From Pseudomonas brassicacearum (GTDB lineage: Bacteria > Pseudomonadota > Gammaproteobacteria > Pseudomonadales > Pseudomonadaceae), in assembly GCF_000585995.1 (NCBI RefSeq), contig NZ_CP007410.1:2197430-2261429 (forward strand): a DNA stretch of 64,000 bases. The letters run 5' to 3'. Position 1 is the first letter of the stretch; the number at the start of each line of letters is the position of its first letter. Below are positions 63,826 through 64,000 of this stretch, piece by piece. Under the pieces are notes generated by a model that searched no databases, had not been told where the DNA came from, and saw only the letters and a program-made list of their open reading frames with translations. A program made the translations under genes and the position numbers.

Positions 63826-64000
63826 ATGAAATTGTTCTTTGGCGTGTCAGCCGTTGCCCTGTTGGCGGGGTGTTCGACGCTCTCCGAAACCTTCGATGAT
63901 CGCCCCCGCTGTGGACCCCATCCGTATTGCGGAGCTTCCACCGATATTGAGGTGATCAAGGCCGCAACGGATGAAAACGCCGGAATATTTCGCGCCCTAG
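63826..64000 (+). CDS. YceK/YidQ-family lipoprotein, cut by the window end
   Basis: 58 codons visible from MKLFFGVSAVALLAGCSTLS; lipobox LAGC, then DDRPRCGPHPYCGASTDIEV, the YceK/DUF1375 pattern. Outer-membrane or periplasmic lipoprotein of unknown function. An ATG four codons earlier (63814) is an alternative start. The rest of the gene lies outside the window. Confidence 0.72.
   Translation, partial: MKLFFGVSAVALLAGCSTLSETFDDRPRCGPHPYCGASTDIEVIKAATDENAGIFRAL

Noticed and set aside
52532..64000. Search for a repeat of the tRNA-Val 3' end, an integrase or a transposase marking an island
   Set aside because: None seen in the window, so no att site is annotated.

Overview
The window is chromosomal DNA of a Pseudomonas, most likely of the P. 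fluorescens group. From about 17 to 50 kb the gene order is typical pseudomonad core: an aromatic aminotransferase, uvrB, gltX, Ala/Glu tRNAs, ibpA, leuC-leuD-methyltransferase-leuB-asd-asd paralogue-fimV-truA-trpF-accD-folC-dedD-cvpA-purF-metZ-SDR. The intergenic spaces carry the two REP/REPIN families typical of fluorescent pseudomonads: one built on GTGGGAGCGAGCTTGCTCGC, the other on GTGGCGAGGGAGCTTGCTCC.

0-16 kb: a tandem-domain Asp/Glu racemase-like protein, the cytosine operon codBA, an alpha/beta hydrolase, queD, a patatin-like lipase, an operon of two PepSY proteins and a two-component system resembling BqsRS/CarRS (with a matching TTCAG-N6-TTAAG site upstream), a Na+/H+ antiporter-family protein, a Cache-type chemoreceptor, trhP (U32 peptidase family), an AI-2E family transporter and two tiny conserved proteins. 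16.6-27 kb: tRNA-Asn, an aminotransferase, uvrB behind a strong hairpin, gltX, a duplicated tRNA-Ala/tRNA-Glu unit, a TetR-hydrolase pair, a thioesterase, dusC, and ibpA behind a sigma-32-type promoter and a ROSE-like RNA thermometer. 27-50.3 kb: a five-PAS GGDEF-EAL protein, then the leucine/[15 protein letters not shown] biosynthesis block, the polar hub gene fimV, tRNA modification, tryptophan, fatty-acid, folate and purine genes, metZ and an SDR, closing with tRNA-Val/Asp/Asp and a PuuB-like oxidase.

52.4-61.5 kb is an accessory stretch that starts at tRNA-Val(GAC). It holds small lipoproteins, a delta-60 repeat protein, an apparent membrane protein with a rearranged 5' end, a DUF2867-like protein, a divergent DJ-1/TetR pair, a HigBA-like toxin-antitoxin pair, gene fragments and a partial gene duplication. 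No integrase, transposase or second att copy was seen. This stretch also has a second palindromic repeat family (core GTGGTCTGTC) that I did not notice in the core part, and a 197-bp element with IS4-like ends flanked by a 12-bp direct repeat. That element has split a rho-independent terminator and carries a REPIN. 61.6-64 kb: a LysR regulator divergent from a PACE-type efflux gene with repeated GCTCAA sites between them, a DUF3606 gene, a small acidic protein and a YceK-like lipoprotein cut by the window end.

I did not find a clearly new multi-gene system. The most noteworthy items are the IS4-like element inside a terminator, the GTGGTCTGTC repeats, the ROSE-like thermometer, the BqsR-like box, and two paralogues that have lost a catalytic cysteine (the racemase N-domain and the second asd). 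No searches were run; family names come from motif recognition.
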